From Blastomonas fulva (lineage in GTDB: Bacteria; Pseudomonadota; Alphaproteobacteria; Sphingomonadales; Sphingomonadaceae), in contig NZ_CP020083.1 in assembly GCF_003431825.1 (NCBI RefSeq), positions 124,001 to 188,000 of the forward strand: 64,000 nt of DNA, read 5' to 3'. Positions 8,509-17,778 of the stretch are shown one piece after another. The translations under genes and the position numbers were made by a program. The notes beneath the pieces were generated by a model. That model did no database searches. It was not told where the DNA came from and was given only the letters and a program-made list of their open reading frames with translations. Within the stretch, counting starts at the first letter, position 1. Every line of letters begins with the position of its first letter.

Positions 8509-9426
8509 ATGTCCGACTCCGCCCTCGCCACCGCCACCGCACAGATTGCCGCCGCCCAGGCCGGCGTGCCGGTGATCAAGGCCTTTTTCGACAAGGACAC
8601 CAACACCGTGTCCTATGTCGTCCACGATCCCGAGTCCCTGCGCGGGGCAGTGATAGACAGCGTGCTGGACTATGACCCCTCCTCGGGTCGCACCTCCTTC
8701 TCCTCGGCCGATGCGATCCTCGCCTATGTCGGGGAGAAGGAGCTTGCGATCGACTGGATGCTCGAGACGCACGCGCATGCCGACCATCTGTCTGCCGCGC
8801 CGTATCTGCAGCAGAAACTGGGCGGAAAGATCGCCATCGGCGCATCGATCACGCTGGTGCAGAACGTCTTTGGCAAGCTGTTCAACGCCGGCACCGAATT
8901 CGAGCGCGACGGCAGCGATTTCGATGCGCTGTTCCACGATGGCGATCACTTCAAGATCGGCAATCTGGACGTGACCGTGCTGCATGTTCCCGGCCATACA
9001 CCTGCGGACATCGCCTATGTCATCGGCGATGCGGCGTTCGTCGGCGACACCATGTTCATGCCCGATTACGGCACCGCGCGCTGCGATTTTCCCGGCGGCG
9101 ATGCGCGCACGCTGTTTCGCTCGCTGCGCCGCCTGCTCGAGCTTCCCGCCGATACCCGGCTTTTCATGTGCCACGACTATCTGCCCGAAGGCCGCGACCA
9201 TTTCGTGTGGGAAACGACCGTGGCCGAGCAGCGCACGCACAATGTCCACGCGCATGACGGCATCACCGAGGATGGGTTCGTCGCGATGCGCGAAGCGCGC
9301 GATGCGACGCTCGACATGCCGCGGCTCATTTTGCCTTCGGTGCAGGTCAACATGCGCGCAGGGCATCTGCCCGAGCCCGAGGACAACGGCGTGCGCTACC
9401 TCAAGATCCCGCTCAACGCGCTGTGA
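8509..9426 (+). CDS. Persulfide dioxygenase-type metallo-beta-lactamase-fold hydrolase (Blh/ETHE1-like)
   Basis: 305 aa. The metal motif HAHADH (His88, His90, Asp92, His93) is followed by GHTPADIAY and GDTMFMPDYGTARCDFPGGD, then MCHDYLPEG, the pattern of ETHE1/Blh persulfide dioxygenases that oxidise glutathione persulfide to sulfite using a single iron. ATG has GAAGAGG upstream. First gene of the plus-strand operon with two YeeE/YedE genes, a sulfide:quinone reductase-like gene and SulP, matching the bigR-blh arrangement known from Rhizobiales and Xylella. Confidence 0.93.
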   Translation: MSDSALATATAQIAAAQAGVPVIKAFFDKDTNTVSYVVHDPESLRGAVIDSVLDYDPSSGRTSFSSADAILAYVGEKELAIDWMLETHAHADHLSAAPYLQQKLGGKIAIGASITLVQNVFGKLFNAGTEFERDGSDFDALFHDGDHFKIGNLDVTVLHVPGHTPADIAYVIGDAAFVGDTMFMPDYGTARCDFPGGDARTLFRSLRRLLELPADTRLFMCHDYLPEGRDHFVWETTVAEQRTHNVHAHDGITEDGFVAMREARDATLDMPRLILPSVQVNMRAGHLPEPEDNGVRYLKIPLNAL

Positions 9427-9881
9427 CCGGAACGGGCATGATGCTTCCGGGCTTTCCCGATGCGATGCCGCTGCAGGGGCTGGCGGGCGGGCTGATGATC
9501 GGCCTGTCCGCCGCGATCATGCTGCTGGCGCTGGGCCGGATCGCGGGCGTCAGCGGGCTTGCCGCGCGCGCCACGGGGATCTCGGCTGGCGGCGCACCGC
9601 GCAGCGTCGCGATCGCGTTCATCATCGGCCTGCCCCTTGGGGCACTGCTGGTCAGCACGATGCTGGGCGGCGTGGCGACGACATTCCCCACCAGCCCGTG
9701 GCCGCTGCTGATCGGCGGACTGCTGGTCGGCTTCGGCACCCGGCTGGGGTCGGGTTGCAACAGTGGTCATGGGGTGTGCGGCATGTCGCGCCTGTCGCCG
9801 CGATCGATCTTTGCGACCGCGATGTTCATGGCCAGCGGCTTTGCCACCGTCGCCCTGCTGCGCGTGGGAGGATGGCTGTGA
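9423..9881 (+). CDS. YeeE/YedE (sulfur transport) family membrane protein, first half
   Basis: 152 aa from GTG 9423, which overlaps the preceding stop; ATG 9438 is an alternative start. About four membrane segments, ending with the family motif GSGCNSGHGVCGMSRLS, whose cysteines are thought to relay sulfane sulfur or thiosulfate. This is the N-terminal half of a split YeeE/YedE transporter; the second half follows with a 10-base overlap. Probable role: moving sulfur species into the pathway. Confidence 0.88.
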   Translation: MTGTGMMLPGFPDAMPLQGLAGGLMIGLSAAIMLLALGRIAGVSGLAARATGISAGGAPRSVAIAFIIGLPLGALLVSTMLGGVATTFPTSPWPLLIGGLLVGFGTRLGSGCNSGHGVCGMSRLSPRSIFATAMFMASGFATVALLRVGGWL

Positions 9882-10288
9882 AACAGACCGCTATCGCGCT
9901 GGCCGCAGGGCTGATCTTCGGTGCGGGGCTGGCCGTCTCGGGCATGGCCGATCCGCAGCGGGTGCAGGCGTTCCTTGATCTGTTCGGCGCCTGGGACCCG
10001 ACGCTCGCCTTTGTGATGGGCGGCGCGATGATCCCGATGGCGATCGCCTGGGTGGTCCAGCGGCGGATGGCCGCACCGGTCGCGGCCAGCCGGTTCGATC
10101 TGCCTGGCACCAACAGAATCGACCCCAGGCTGGCGATCGGCGCGCTGGTCTTCGGCGCGGGCTGGGGGATCGGCGGGCTGTGCCCCGGCCCTGCCATCGC
10201 AGACCTTGCCATTGCCCCTGCGCCCGCCGCGATGTTCATCGCCGCAATGCTGGCGGGCATGGCGGTGCACAGGTTCGCGATACGATAA
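9872..10288 (+). CDS. YeeE/YedE (sulfur transport) family membrane protein, second half
   Basis: 138 aa. ATG 9872 has GGGAGG immediately upstream and overlaps the first half by 10 bases. Hydrophobic, about four membrane segments, with GLAVSGMADPQRVQAFLDLFG and FGAGWGIGGLCPGPAIADLA; the latter Cys motif marks the partner half of YeeE/YedE transporters. The two proteins probably assemble as one transporter. A much longer open frame beginning at 8984 is only read-through antiphase to the dioxygenase gene. Confidence 0.88.
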   Translation: MAVKQTAIALAAGLIFGAGLAVSGMADPQRVQAFLDLFGAWDPTLAFVMGGAMIPMAIAWVVQRRMAAPVAASRFDLPGTNRIDPRLAIGALVFGAGWGIGGLCPGPAIADLAIAPAPAAMFIAAMLAGMAVHRFAIR

Positions 10289-10323
10289 CGACACTCCGCC
10301 AGCGTGCGGGACGGGAGAGCAGC

Positions 10324-11604
10324 ATGCCGATCACCACCCAGACCACCTCGCCCGCACCCTTGGTGCCTGGGGCGACCAGAACCTTCGACGTCGTGATCGT
10401 CGGCGGCGGCAGCGCGGGCATCGCGACTGCCGCCAGCCTGCTCAAACGCAACTCCCGGCTCGACATCGCGATCATCGAGCCCTCCGAGGTGCACTATTAC
10501 CAGCCCGGCTGGACGATGGTCGGCGGCGGCATCTTCGATGCGCAGGTGACACGCCGCTCGCAGGCCTCGGTGATGCCAGATGGCGTCAAATGGATCCGCG
10601 CGTCGGCGAGCGGCTTTGCGCCGCAGGACAACCGCGTGATCCTGGCAGACGGTAGCGATGTGCACTATCGCGTGCTGGTCGCGTGCCCCGGCATCAAGCT
10701 CGACTGGGATGCGATCCCCGGGCTGCGCGATGCGCTCGGCCATCATGGCGTGACCTCGAACTACGGCTATGATCTTGCGCCCTATACTCGCCAGCTCGTC
10801 GACGCGCTGCGCGGCGGCCGTGCGCTGTTCACCCAGCCGCCGATGCCGATCAAGTGCGCGGGCGCGCCGCAAAAGGCGATGTACCTCTCCTGCACCCGCT
10901 GGGAGAAATCGGGCGTGCTGCCCAGCATCGACGTACAGTTCCACACCGCAGGCGCGGTGCTGTTCGGTGTTCCCGCCTATGTTCCTGCGCTGATGGAGTA
11001 TGTGCAGCGCTACGACGCGCATCTGAATTTCGAATCGAAGCTGGTCGCGGTCGATGGCCCCGGCGCGTTTGCGACCTTCGAACAGAAGCGGGGCGACGCG
11101 GTGACCCGGGTGGAAGAGCATTTCGACATGATCCATGTCGTGCCGCCGCAGACCGCGGCCGACTTCGTGCGGTCGAGCCCGCTGGCTGCCGCATCGGGGT
11201 TCATCGATGTCGACGAGGCGACGCTGCGCCACACTCATTATCCCAATGTCTTCGCGCTGGGCGATGCGTGCTCGGCCTCCAACGCCAAGACCATGGCCGC
11301 CGCGCGCAAGCAGGCGCCGGTGGTCGCGGTCAACGTGCTCGCCGCCTTGCAGGGCAAGCCTCCGGTCGCCGAATATGACGGCTATGGCAGCTGCCCGCTG
11401 ACCGTGGAATCGGGCAAGATCGTGCTCGCCGAGTTCGGCTATGGCGGCAAGTTGCTGCCAAGCTTCCCCACGTGGCTGATCGATGGCACAAGGCCCTCGC
11501 GGCTGGCATGGCTGCTCAAGGACACCATCCTGCCGCCGGTCTATTGGCACGGGATGCTCAAAGGGCGTGAATGGATGGTCAAACCGCACATGATCGGCAG
11601 CTGA
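10324..11604 (+). CDS. sqr: Sulfide:quinone oxidoreductase-like FAD flavoprotein
   Basis: 426 aa. N-terminal Rossmann motif VIVGGGSAGIATAASLL (about residues 22-38), then EPSEVHYYQPGWTMVGGG, typical of type II-like sulfide:quinone reductases. CAGAPQKAMYLSC carries cysteines in the expected redox region, and ALGDACSASNAKTMAAAR is the second FAD-contact segment. SQR oxidises sulfide to sulfane sulfur at the inner membrane and passes electrons to quinone, feeding the dioxygenase encoded upstream. ATG 10324 is preceded by GGGAGAG. The next gene starts 3 bases after its stop. Confidence 0.9.
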   Translation: MPITTQTTSPAPLVPGATRTFDVVIVGGGSAGIATAASLLKRNSRLDIAIIEPSEVHYYQPGWTMVGGGIFDAQVTRRSQASVMPDGVKWIRASASGFAPQDNRVILADGSDVHYRVLVACPGIKLDWDAIPGLRDALGHHGVTSNYGYDLAPYTRQLVDALRGGRALFTQPPMPIKCAGAPQKAMYLSCTRWEKSGVLPSIDVQFHTAGAVLFGVPAYVPALMEYVQRYDAHLNFESKLVAVDGPGAFATFEQKRGDAVTRVEEHFDMIHVVPPQTAADFVRSSPLAAASGFIDVDEATLRHTHYPNVFALGDACSASNAKTMAAARKQAPVVAVNVLAALQGKPPVAEYDGYGSCPLTVESGKIVLAEFGYGGKLLPSFPTWLIDGTRPSRLAWLLKDTILPPVYWHGMLKGREWMVKPHMIGS

Positions 11605-11607
11605 TCG

Positions 11608-13389
11608 ATGCGCCCGGCCTCCTCCTTTGCCCGCTACCTGCCGGTACTCGACTGGGGCCGGGGCTATAACCGGACGATCCTGACCAACGATCTGGTTGCC
11701 GCCGCGATCGTCACCATCATGCTGATCCCGCAGAGCCTCGCTTACGCGATGCTCGCAGGCCTTCCGCCCGAGATCGGCCTGTATGCCTCGATTCTGCCGA
11801 TCGTTGCCTATGCGCTGTTCGGCACCAGCCGAGCGCTGGCGGTGGGACCCGTGGCGGTGATCTCGCTGATGACGCTGACCGCTGCGAGCAGCATCGCGCC
11901 GCCGGGAAGCGCTGAGTTCATCGCGGCGGCCCTGGTGCTCGCCTTCCTATCGGGCGCGATGCTGATCGTCATGGGCGTTCTGCGGCTGGGGTTCCTGGCC
12001 AATCTGCTGTCGCACCCGGTGGTCTCCGGCTTCATCACAGCCTCGGGACTGATCATCGCGACCAGCCAGCTGAAATCGATCCTCGGCGTCAAAGCCAGCG
12101 GCGAGGCGATGCCCGAGCTGGTCAGCACTTTGATCGCCAACCTTGCGAACACCAACCTGCCCACGGTGATCATCGGGGTTGTCTCCACGGCGTTCCTGTT
12201 CTGGGTGCGCAAGGGGTTGAAGCCGCTGCTCGTCAAGCTGGGACTGAAATCCCGCACCGCGGACCTGTCCGCCAAGGCGGGACCGATCGCTGCGGTTGCG
12301 GTGTCGACGCTCGCGGTGGTGCTTCTCGATCTCGAAGCGCAGGGCGTCAAGGTCGTCGGCCAGATCCCGCAGAGCCTGCCGCCGTTCACCGTGCCGCTGT
12401 TCGATGCCGAACTTTGGCAGCGCCTCGCAATTCCCGCGCTGCTGCTCAGTGTCATCGGCTTTGTCGAAAGCGTCTCGGTCGCGCAGACACTGGCCGCCAA
12501 GAAGCGCCAGCGGATCAATCCCGACCAGGAACTGATAGGGCTGGGCGCGGCCAATGTCGCCGCCGCATTCACCGGTGGCTATCCGGTCACCGGCGGGTTC
12601 GCGCGCTCTGTGGTGAACTTCGATGCAGGTGCCGAGACCCCTGCAGCAGGCGCGTTCACCGCGATCGGCATTGCCATCGCCGCGCTGTTCCTGACCCCGT
12701 TCCTCGCCTCACTGCCGATCGCGACATTGGCCGCGACGATCATCGTTGCGGTGCTCAGCCTCGTCGACTTCAAGACGCCGCAGCATATCTGGCATTATTC
12801 CAAGCCCGATTTCGCCGCGATGGCCGCCACGGTGCTGGTGACGTTGCTGGCGGGCGTCGAGCCCGGCGTGATTGCGGGCGTGGGCCTCTCGCTGGCGCTG
12901 TTCCTGTGGCGGGCATCGCGCCCGCATGCCGCCATCGTCGGGCGGGTGCCGGAGACCGAGCACTTCCGCAACGTCAGGCGGCACCAGGTGCTCACCGATC
13001 CGCGCATCCTCACGATCCGCATCGACGAAAGCCTGACCTATCTCAACGCGCGCTGGCTCGAGGAATTCGTGCTCGAACAGGTGGCCGAACACCCGAAACT
13101 GCGGCACCTCATCCTGATGTGCTCTGCGGTCAATGCGATCGATGCATCGGCACTGGAAAGCATCGAGGCAATCAATCATCGTCTCGCCGACGCCGGGGTC
13201 AAGTTGCACCTGTCGGAGGTCAAGGGCCCGGTTATGGACGCTCTCGAGCGATCGCATCTGCTGCGCGACCTCACCGGCACGGTATGGCTGTCGCAGAACA
13301 AGGCGTTCGCCGCGCTGCTGGTGCTGGCTGACGACGAAGACGCACCTGCAACCAGCCACGACCCCTGGGCGGCCAGAGGGCTGATCTGA
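11608..13389 (+). CDS. SulP family sulfate/anion transporter with STAS domain
   Basis: 593 aa. Hydrophobic transporter domain with the SulP signature near the N-terminus (NDLVAAAIVTIMLIPQSLAYAMLAGLPPEIGLYAS) and a C-terminal STAS domain (about residues 455-560: ILTIRIDESLTYLNA, then LILMCSAVNAIDASALESI). SulP proteins move sulfate, bicarbonate or other anions. As the last gene of the sulfide-oxidation operon, 3 bases after sqr, export of sulfate or uptake of a sulfur anion is plausible; direction cannot be read from sequence. Confidence 0.93.
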   Translation: MRPASSFARYLPVLDWGRGYNRTILTNDLVAAAIVTIMLIPQSLAYAMLAGLPPEIGLYASILPIVAYALFGTSRALAVGPVAVISLMTLTAASSIAPPGSAEFIAAALVLAFLSGAMLIVMGVLRLGFLANLLSHPVVSGFITASGLIIATSQLKSILGVKASGEAMPELVSTLIANLANTNLPTVIIGVVSTAFLFWVRKGLKPLLVKLGLKSRTADLSAKAGPIAAVAVSTLAVVLLDLEAQGVKVVGQIPQSLPPFTVPLFDAELWQRLAIPALLLSVIGFVESVSVAQTLAAKKRQRINPDQELIGLGAANVAAAFTGGYPVTGGFARSVVNFDAGAETPAAGAFTAIGIAIAALFLTPFLASLPIATLAATIIVAVLSLVDFKTPQHIWHYSKPDFAAMAATVLVTLLAGVEPGVIAGVGLSLALFLWRASRPHAAIVGRVPETEHFRNVRRHQVLTDPRILTIRIDESLTYLNARWLEEFVLEQVAEHPKLRHLILMCSAVNAIDASALESIEAINHRLADAGVKLHLSEVKGPVMDALERSHLLRDLTGTVWLSQNKAFAALLVLADDEDAPATSHDPWAARGLI

Positions 13390-13406
13390 CCCTTGGCGCA
13401 TGAAAA

Positions 13407-13436
13407 ACGGCGACAAACCTTTCGGTTTGCCGCCGT
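13407..13436. terminator. Intrinsic terminator between sulP and the small lipoprotein gene
   Basis: Stem ACGGCG-A-CAAACC / GGTTTG-C-CGCCGT with a TTTC loop and one mismatch. An A-run at 13403-13407 reads as a U-run on the minus strand, so it best serves the minus-strand lipoprotein gene; it may also stop plus-strand transcripts from sulP. Confidence 0.7.
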
Positions 13437-13460
13437 TCGTCGACCTTCGAAGGGGAAGGT

Positions 13461-13736
13461 TTACTGGTTGGGGGTTTCACCCGGAACTTCGCTCGGGGCG
13501 ATTTCGCCATTGTCGTCGATCTGGTTGGCGCGTTCTTCGCCAGCATCTTCAACGGCATCGGCCTGCGCATCGAGAGCGTCTTCCTGCGCTTCGGTCGGGG
13601 CCTGGTCGGCCATGTCTTCGATCGTATCAGCTTCGGCTTCTGCCTGATCTTCGACCTGGTCGGCCTGTTCGCTCTGGCAAGCTGCCAGGCTGATGAGACC
13701 GATGCTGGCGATGCCGGTAAGAATCTGTTTACGCAT
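13461..13736 (-). CDS. Small acidic lipoprotein of unknown function
   Basis: 91 aa. A short signal peptide with lipobox LAAC (Cys near residue 20), then a highly acidic, low-complexity chain rich in Asp, Glu, Ala and Gln with no other Cys and almost no hydrophobic core. ATG 13736 is preferred (GGAG 8 bases upstream); an ATG four codons earlier exists. Monocistronic, with its own terminator. Likely an envelope-anchored disordered protein; no family recognised. Confidence 0.75.
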   Translation of the reverse strand: MRKQILTGIASIGLISLAACQSEQADQVEDQAEAEADTIEDMADQAPTEAQEDALDAQADAVEDAGEERANQIDDNGEIAPSEVPGETPNQ

Positions 13737-13904
13737 AATTTGCTCCACTACCCTGTTTCATGCACGACGCATGACGGGATTTACGACCATCGTTGCAGAT
13801 GGTTGCACGGGATGGCATTTTTTCTGTCCATCGTTTGCGCGCACCCCACCGCTGGGCGCAGTCAGCGCAAAGCTAGCCAAAGCGGATCAAAGCTGCTTTA
13901 GAGC

Positions 13905-15503
13905 ATGACCAGGTTTGGGGTTGGAAACGCCACTTTGACATCAGTACCGCCGCCTCACGAGCCATCGCTTCCGGATTCCGTGTCCGGGACGGGACAGGCT
14001 GTGTCCGGTGCCGAACAGGGCGAACGCGCAGCCAAGGCCGATGGCGACATCGCCGCGCTGGCCAAGGGCGGGCGCACCAATTTCCTCGGCTTTCTGCTGC
14101 GGCTCGCCGCCCGCCTGCCGTTCCTGTTCATCGCCGGGCGGCTGTACGGCGCAGAATCGCTGGGCCGGTTTGCCTATGCCATTCTGGTGGTCGAATTCGC
14201 AGCCCAGCTGGCCACCCTCGGCCTCAAGCGCGGGCTCGCAGCGCAACTGGCGCGCACATCGCGGCCGCATGCGCAGGTGGTAGCAGACGGGCTGCTGGTC
14301 AGCTTCATCGCCTCGGCTGCTGCAGTGATCCTGCTGATGCTGTTTCCCGAACTGATGTTCCCCAACAGCACCGCAGGCGAGATCGACCGGCTGCTGCCGC
14401 TGATCATCTTTGCCGTGGCCGGATCCGACATCGCGCTGGCGGCGCTGGCCTATCGCTTCGACATTGCCTCTGCGGTGCGCGCGCGCTCGGTGATCGAGCC
14501 GTGGACGATCAGCATCACCGCGTGGATCTTCTTCTACTGGACGCCGCAGGACGGCCTGATCCTGTCATATATCGCATCGATGGCCGCGGCGTTCGTCGCC
14601 TCGATCTGGCCGATGCTGCGCAGCTATGGCCTGCCCTGGGGCTGGCGCCCCCAACCGATGAAGCTGGCCCGGATGGCGCGGCGCAATTCACCGCTGGCCG
14701 CCGCGGACGCCATCGAGTGGGGCAGCCGGCGGCTTGACCTTGCCGTGCTCGGGCTGTTCGCTTCGCCCGCAGTGGTGGGCATCTATTATATCGCACAACA
14801 GGTCGCCAGCCTGCCGCAGAAGCTCAAGACCAGCTTCGACCCGATCCTGGGCCCGGTGATCACGCGCAACCTGCAGGAAGGCAAGTTGACCGAGATCGCG
14901 CGGCAGGTCAGCCAGGTGGGGTTCTGGATCATCGCCGCGCAGACCGGCGTTGCGCTGGCGCTGGGGATTCCGGGAGAAGGCGTGATGGGGCTGGTCGGAC
15001 CCAATTTCGTCGGCGGCACCGGGGCGCTGGCGTTTCTGCTGGCGGCAGAGGTCGTCGCCGCCACCGCAGCGGTGAGCGAAGCCGCATTGATCTACATCGC
15101 TCGGCACCGCAACCTGATGATCTCGCTGGCCATGCTGGCGCTGCAGGCGGTGCTCAGCGTCGCGCTGATCCTGACCGCGCAGGCAATGGGCCTACCCCCC
15201 CTGTTTCAGGCGGCAAGCGTCGCGCTAGCGCTCGCGCTGGCACTGGGCTTTGCCTCGATCGTCAAGGCGCGGCTGCTCTCCAAGCTTTTGGGCGCGCCGG
15301 TCAATGGCTGGCGCTGGGCTCTGGTATGGGCGGCGGCGGTCGCATCGCTGGTCGGCTGGGGCTTTACCAAGCTGCCCGAATGGGCCGAGCTTGCGATCGG
15401 CATCCCCGCCATTCTCGGCGTCTATGGCTGGATCATCTGGCGGCGCGGCTTCGGCCCGGAAGACCGCGAGCTGTTCCGCACCCGCAAGGCAAACACCCCC
15501 TGA
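13905..15503 (+). CDS. Oligosaccharide flippase family (MOP superfamily) membrane protein
   Basis: 532 aa. About 14 hydrophobic segments after a charged cytosolic N-terminus of roughly 50 residues. FLGFLLRLAARLPFLFIAGRLYGAESLGRFAYA matches the first helices of Wzx-like flippases that turn undecaprenyl-linked glycans across the inner membrane. No glycan genes are adjacent, so the substrate is unknown. The ATG at 13905 lacks a strong ribosome site, and the true start may be slightly downstream. Confidence 0.8.
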   Translation: MTRFGVGNATLTSVPPPHEPSLPDSVSGTGQAVSGAEQGERAAKADGDIAALAKGGRTNFLGFLLRLAARLPFLFIAGRLYGAESLGRFAYAILVVEFAAQLATLGLKRGLAAQLARTSRPHAQVVADGLLVSFIASAAAVILLMLFPELMFPNSTAGEIDRLLPLIIFAVAGSDIALAALAYRFDIASAVRARSVIEPWTISITAWIFFYWTPQDGLILSYIASMAAAFVASIWPMLRSYGLPWGWRPQPMKLARMARRNSPLAAADAIEWGSRRLDLAVLGLFASPAVVGIYYIAQQVASLPQKLKTSFDPILGPVITRNLQEGKLTEIARQVSQVGFWIIAAQTGVALALGIPGEGVMGLVGPNFVGGTGALAFLLAAEVVAATAAVSEAALIYIARHRNLMISLAMLALQAVLSVALILTAQAMGLPPLFQAASVALALALALGFASIVKARLLSKLLGAPVNGWRWALVWAAAVASLVGWGFTKLPEWAELAIGIPAILGVYGWIIWRRGFGPEDRELFRTRKANTP

Positions 15504-15566
15504 AAGCCTCGCGGGGCATCGCATTGCGTCTGCCATAGACGTGCATCGGGCGAATTTTGCTTGCAC

Positions 15567-15588
15567 GTGTTATGATATTTTGTATCAC
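15567..15588. promoter_or_regulatory. Zur-like palindrome upstream of the siderophore-type TonB receptor gene
   Basis: A 22-base AT-rich imperfect palindrome, GTGTTATGATA / TTTTGTATCAC, with 7 of 11 symmetric pairs. It ends 54 bases before the receptor ATG. Its ATGATAT core also occurs in the palindrome between the divergent cobW and merC-like genes (29206-29225). The resemblance to alphaproteobacterial Zur boxes is by eye only. Confidence 0.45.
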
Positions 15589-15642
15589 GCGAGCCTCGGA
15601 GGCGATCAGTGGGGGCCGCTTCTGCAAGCAGGATCGCACATC

Positions 15643-17766
15643 ATGGCCAATCGCGTCATATCTTTCATGTCTGCCATCGCGGCAGGCACAGCAGCCATCA
15701 CGACCCCGGCCCTGGCCGAGGACGATGCCGGATCAATCGTGGTCACTGGCCAGCGCCAGGCCTATCGCGGCGACTTCGCTTTGCGCGAAACGCCGCAGGC
15801 GATCACCCAGATCGACGCCGAGATCATCGACCAGAACGCGATTTTGCGGCTGGCGGATGTGCTCGACCTGTCGGCCTCGGTGGCACGGCAGAACAATTTC
15901 GGCGGGTTGTGGGATTCTTATGCGGTGCGCGGCTTTGCGGGCGACGAGAACCTGCCCTCCGGCTATCTGGTCAACGGCTTCAACGGCGGACGCGGCTTTG
16001 GCGGCACCCGCGATGCGGCGGGAATCGAACGGGTCGAGGTGCTCAAGGGCCCCAACGCGGCACTGTTCGGTCGTGGCGAACCCGGCGGCACAGTCAACAT
16101 CGTCACCAAAGTCGCCGATTTCGAGACCCGCGGCCAGATCACCGCGCTGGCGGGCAGCTTCGACCGCCGCCGAGCGGACAGCGACGTCAACATCGCGATC
16201 GGCGATGTCGCCGCGATCCGGCTGATCGGGTATTACGAAAATGCCGGAAGTTTCCGCGATACCGTGCGCAGCGAGCGCCTCGGCTTCCTGCCCTCGGTGC
16301 TGTTCAGGCTCGGCGAACGCACCACCCTGACCTATGACCTCGAGCTGTCGCGGCAGGAGGCCGATTTCGATCGCGGCGTGCCCGCCATTCGCGGCGTGCT
16401 GGGGCTAGTTCCGCGCTCGCGTTTTCTGGGCGAGCCGGGCGATGGGCCGGTCGACGCCGATGCGACCGGCCATCAGGTCCAGCTCCGCCACGAATTCTCG
16501 GATGACTGGAGTGTCATGCTGGGCGGCCAGTATCGAGACACCCGGCTGGAGGGCTTTTCCACCGAGGCCGAGCTGGTTGCCAGCCGCCAGCGACTGGGCC
16601 GCGATGGTCGATCCTTGTCACGACAGCGCCGGTCGCGCCTGTATGAAGCCGAACATTTCGTACTGCGCGGCGAAGTGGCCGGCAAATTCGACACCGGCAG
16701 CCTGTCGCACCGGGTGCTGATCGGCGTGGATTATGACGAGTTCGACAATTCGCAGCTGTTCCTGCGTTTCCGCCCTGCCGTAATCGGTGCGACCACCACG
16801 GCGCAGGCCAGCAACGACATCGATATCTTCAACCCTGTTTACGGACGGTTCCCGCTGCCCAACCCCGGGCCGCAAACCAACCGGCTGGACCAGCAGCGCG
16901 CGGTCGGCGCCTATGTCCAAGACCAGATCACGCTGACGGATACGCTGCAGGTCCGCATTGGCGGACGCTTCGACGACATCACGGTGGAGACATTGAACCG
17001 CGCCAACAATGTCGCCGCCAGCCGCAGCTACAACCGGTTCAGTCCGCAGGCCGGCATCGTCTTCACCCCATCGGATGCGGTGTCGCTCTACGCCGCTTAT
17101 GGCGAGGGCTTCCGCGCCAATCTGGGCGCGACGGCGGCGGGCACATTGTTCGATCCGGAGACCTCCAAATCGGCCGAGATCGGCGCGAAATTCGGGCTGC
17201 TGGACGGCGCGCTGGAAGGCACGGTGTCGCTGTTCACCCTGTCCAAGTCCAACGTGCTGGCCGCAGACCCCGCCAATCCCGGCTTCTCGCTGCCAATCGG
17301 CAAGGCGCGCAGCCGCGGGCTTGAGGTGGACATTGCGGGCAAGCTTCCCGGTGATATCGATCTGTGGCTGTCTTATGCCTATGTCGATGCCGAGGCGCGC
17401 GCCAACGTCACCGATCTCAACTTCGGCCTGGCGATCCGCTCGGGCGACCGGCTGATCAACATTCCCCGCCACAGCGCCAACATTCAACTGTCGCGTGGGT
17501 TCGACATCGGCACCACCCGCCTGAACGTTGGCGGCGGCGTGCAATATGTCGGCAAAAGGCTCGGCGAGACCGCCACCACCTTCGAGCTGCCCGATTATGT
17601 GCTGACGCGGGTGTTTGCGAGCTGGAAGCCGCAGGAAAACCTCGAGGTGATTGCCAATGTCACCAACCTGTTCGATACCACTTACTACACCAACAGCTTT
17701 GCCCAATTGTGGGTGCAGCCGGGAAGCCCGCGCGCCGCATCGGTTGCGGTGCGCGTGTCTTTTTGA
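15643..17766 (+). CDS. TonB-dependent siderophore/metallophore receptor
   Basis: 707 aa. Signal peptide to about residue 25 (ends PALAED), then TonB-box-like SIVVTGQR and a plug domain (ALRETPQAITQIDAEII, GFAGDENLPSGYLVNG, RVEVLKGPNAALFGRGEPGGTVN) of the siderophore-receptor subgroup, and a 22-strand-type barrel ending in aromatic Phe. Start ATG 15643; the open frame extends upstream without ribosome-site support. It imports a metal chelate across the outer membrane. An ABC ATPase gene starts 12 bases downstream, suggesting one operon. Confidence 0.92.
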   Translation: MANRVISFMSAIAAGTAAITTPALAEDDAGSIVVTGQRQAYRGDFALRETPQAITQIDAEIIDQNAILRLADVLDLSASVARQNNFGGLWDSYAVRGFAGDENLPSGYLVNGFNGGRGFGGTRDAAGIERVEVLKGPNAALFGRGEPGGTVNIVTKVADFETRGQITALAGSFDRRRADSDVNIAIGDVAAIRLIGYYENAGSFRDTVRSERLGFLPSVLFRLGERTTLTYDLELSRQEADFDRGVPAIRGVLGLVPRSRFLGEPGDGPVDADATGHQVQLRHEFSDDWSVMLGGQYRDTRLEGFSTEAELVASRQRLGRDGRSLSRQRRSRLYEAEHFVLRGEVAGKFDTGSLSHRVLIGVDYDEFDNSQLFLRFRPAVIGATTTAQASNDIDIFNPVYGRFPLPNPGPQTNRLDQQRAVGAYVQDQITLTDTLQVRIGGRFDDITVETLNRANNVAASRSYNRFSPQAGIVFTPSDAVSLYAAYGEGFRANLGATAAGTLFDPETSKSAEIGAKFGLLDGALEGTVSLFTLSKSNVLAADPANPGFSLPIGKARSRGLEVDIAGKLPGDIDLWLSYAYVDAEARANVTDLNFGLAIRSGDRLINIPRHSANIQLSRGFDIGTTRLNVGGGVQYVGKRLGETATTFELPDYVLTRVFASWKPQENLEVIANVTNLFDTTYYTNSFAQLWVQPGSPRAASVAVRVSF

Positions 17767-17778
17767 GAAGGGATTAAG

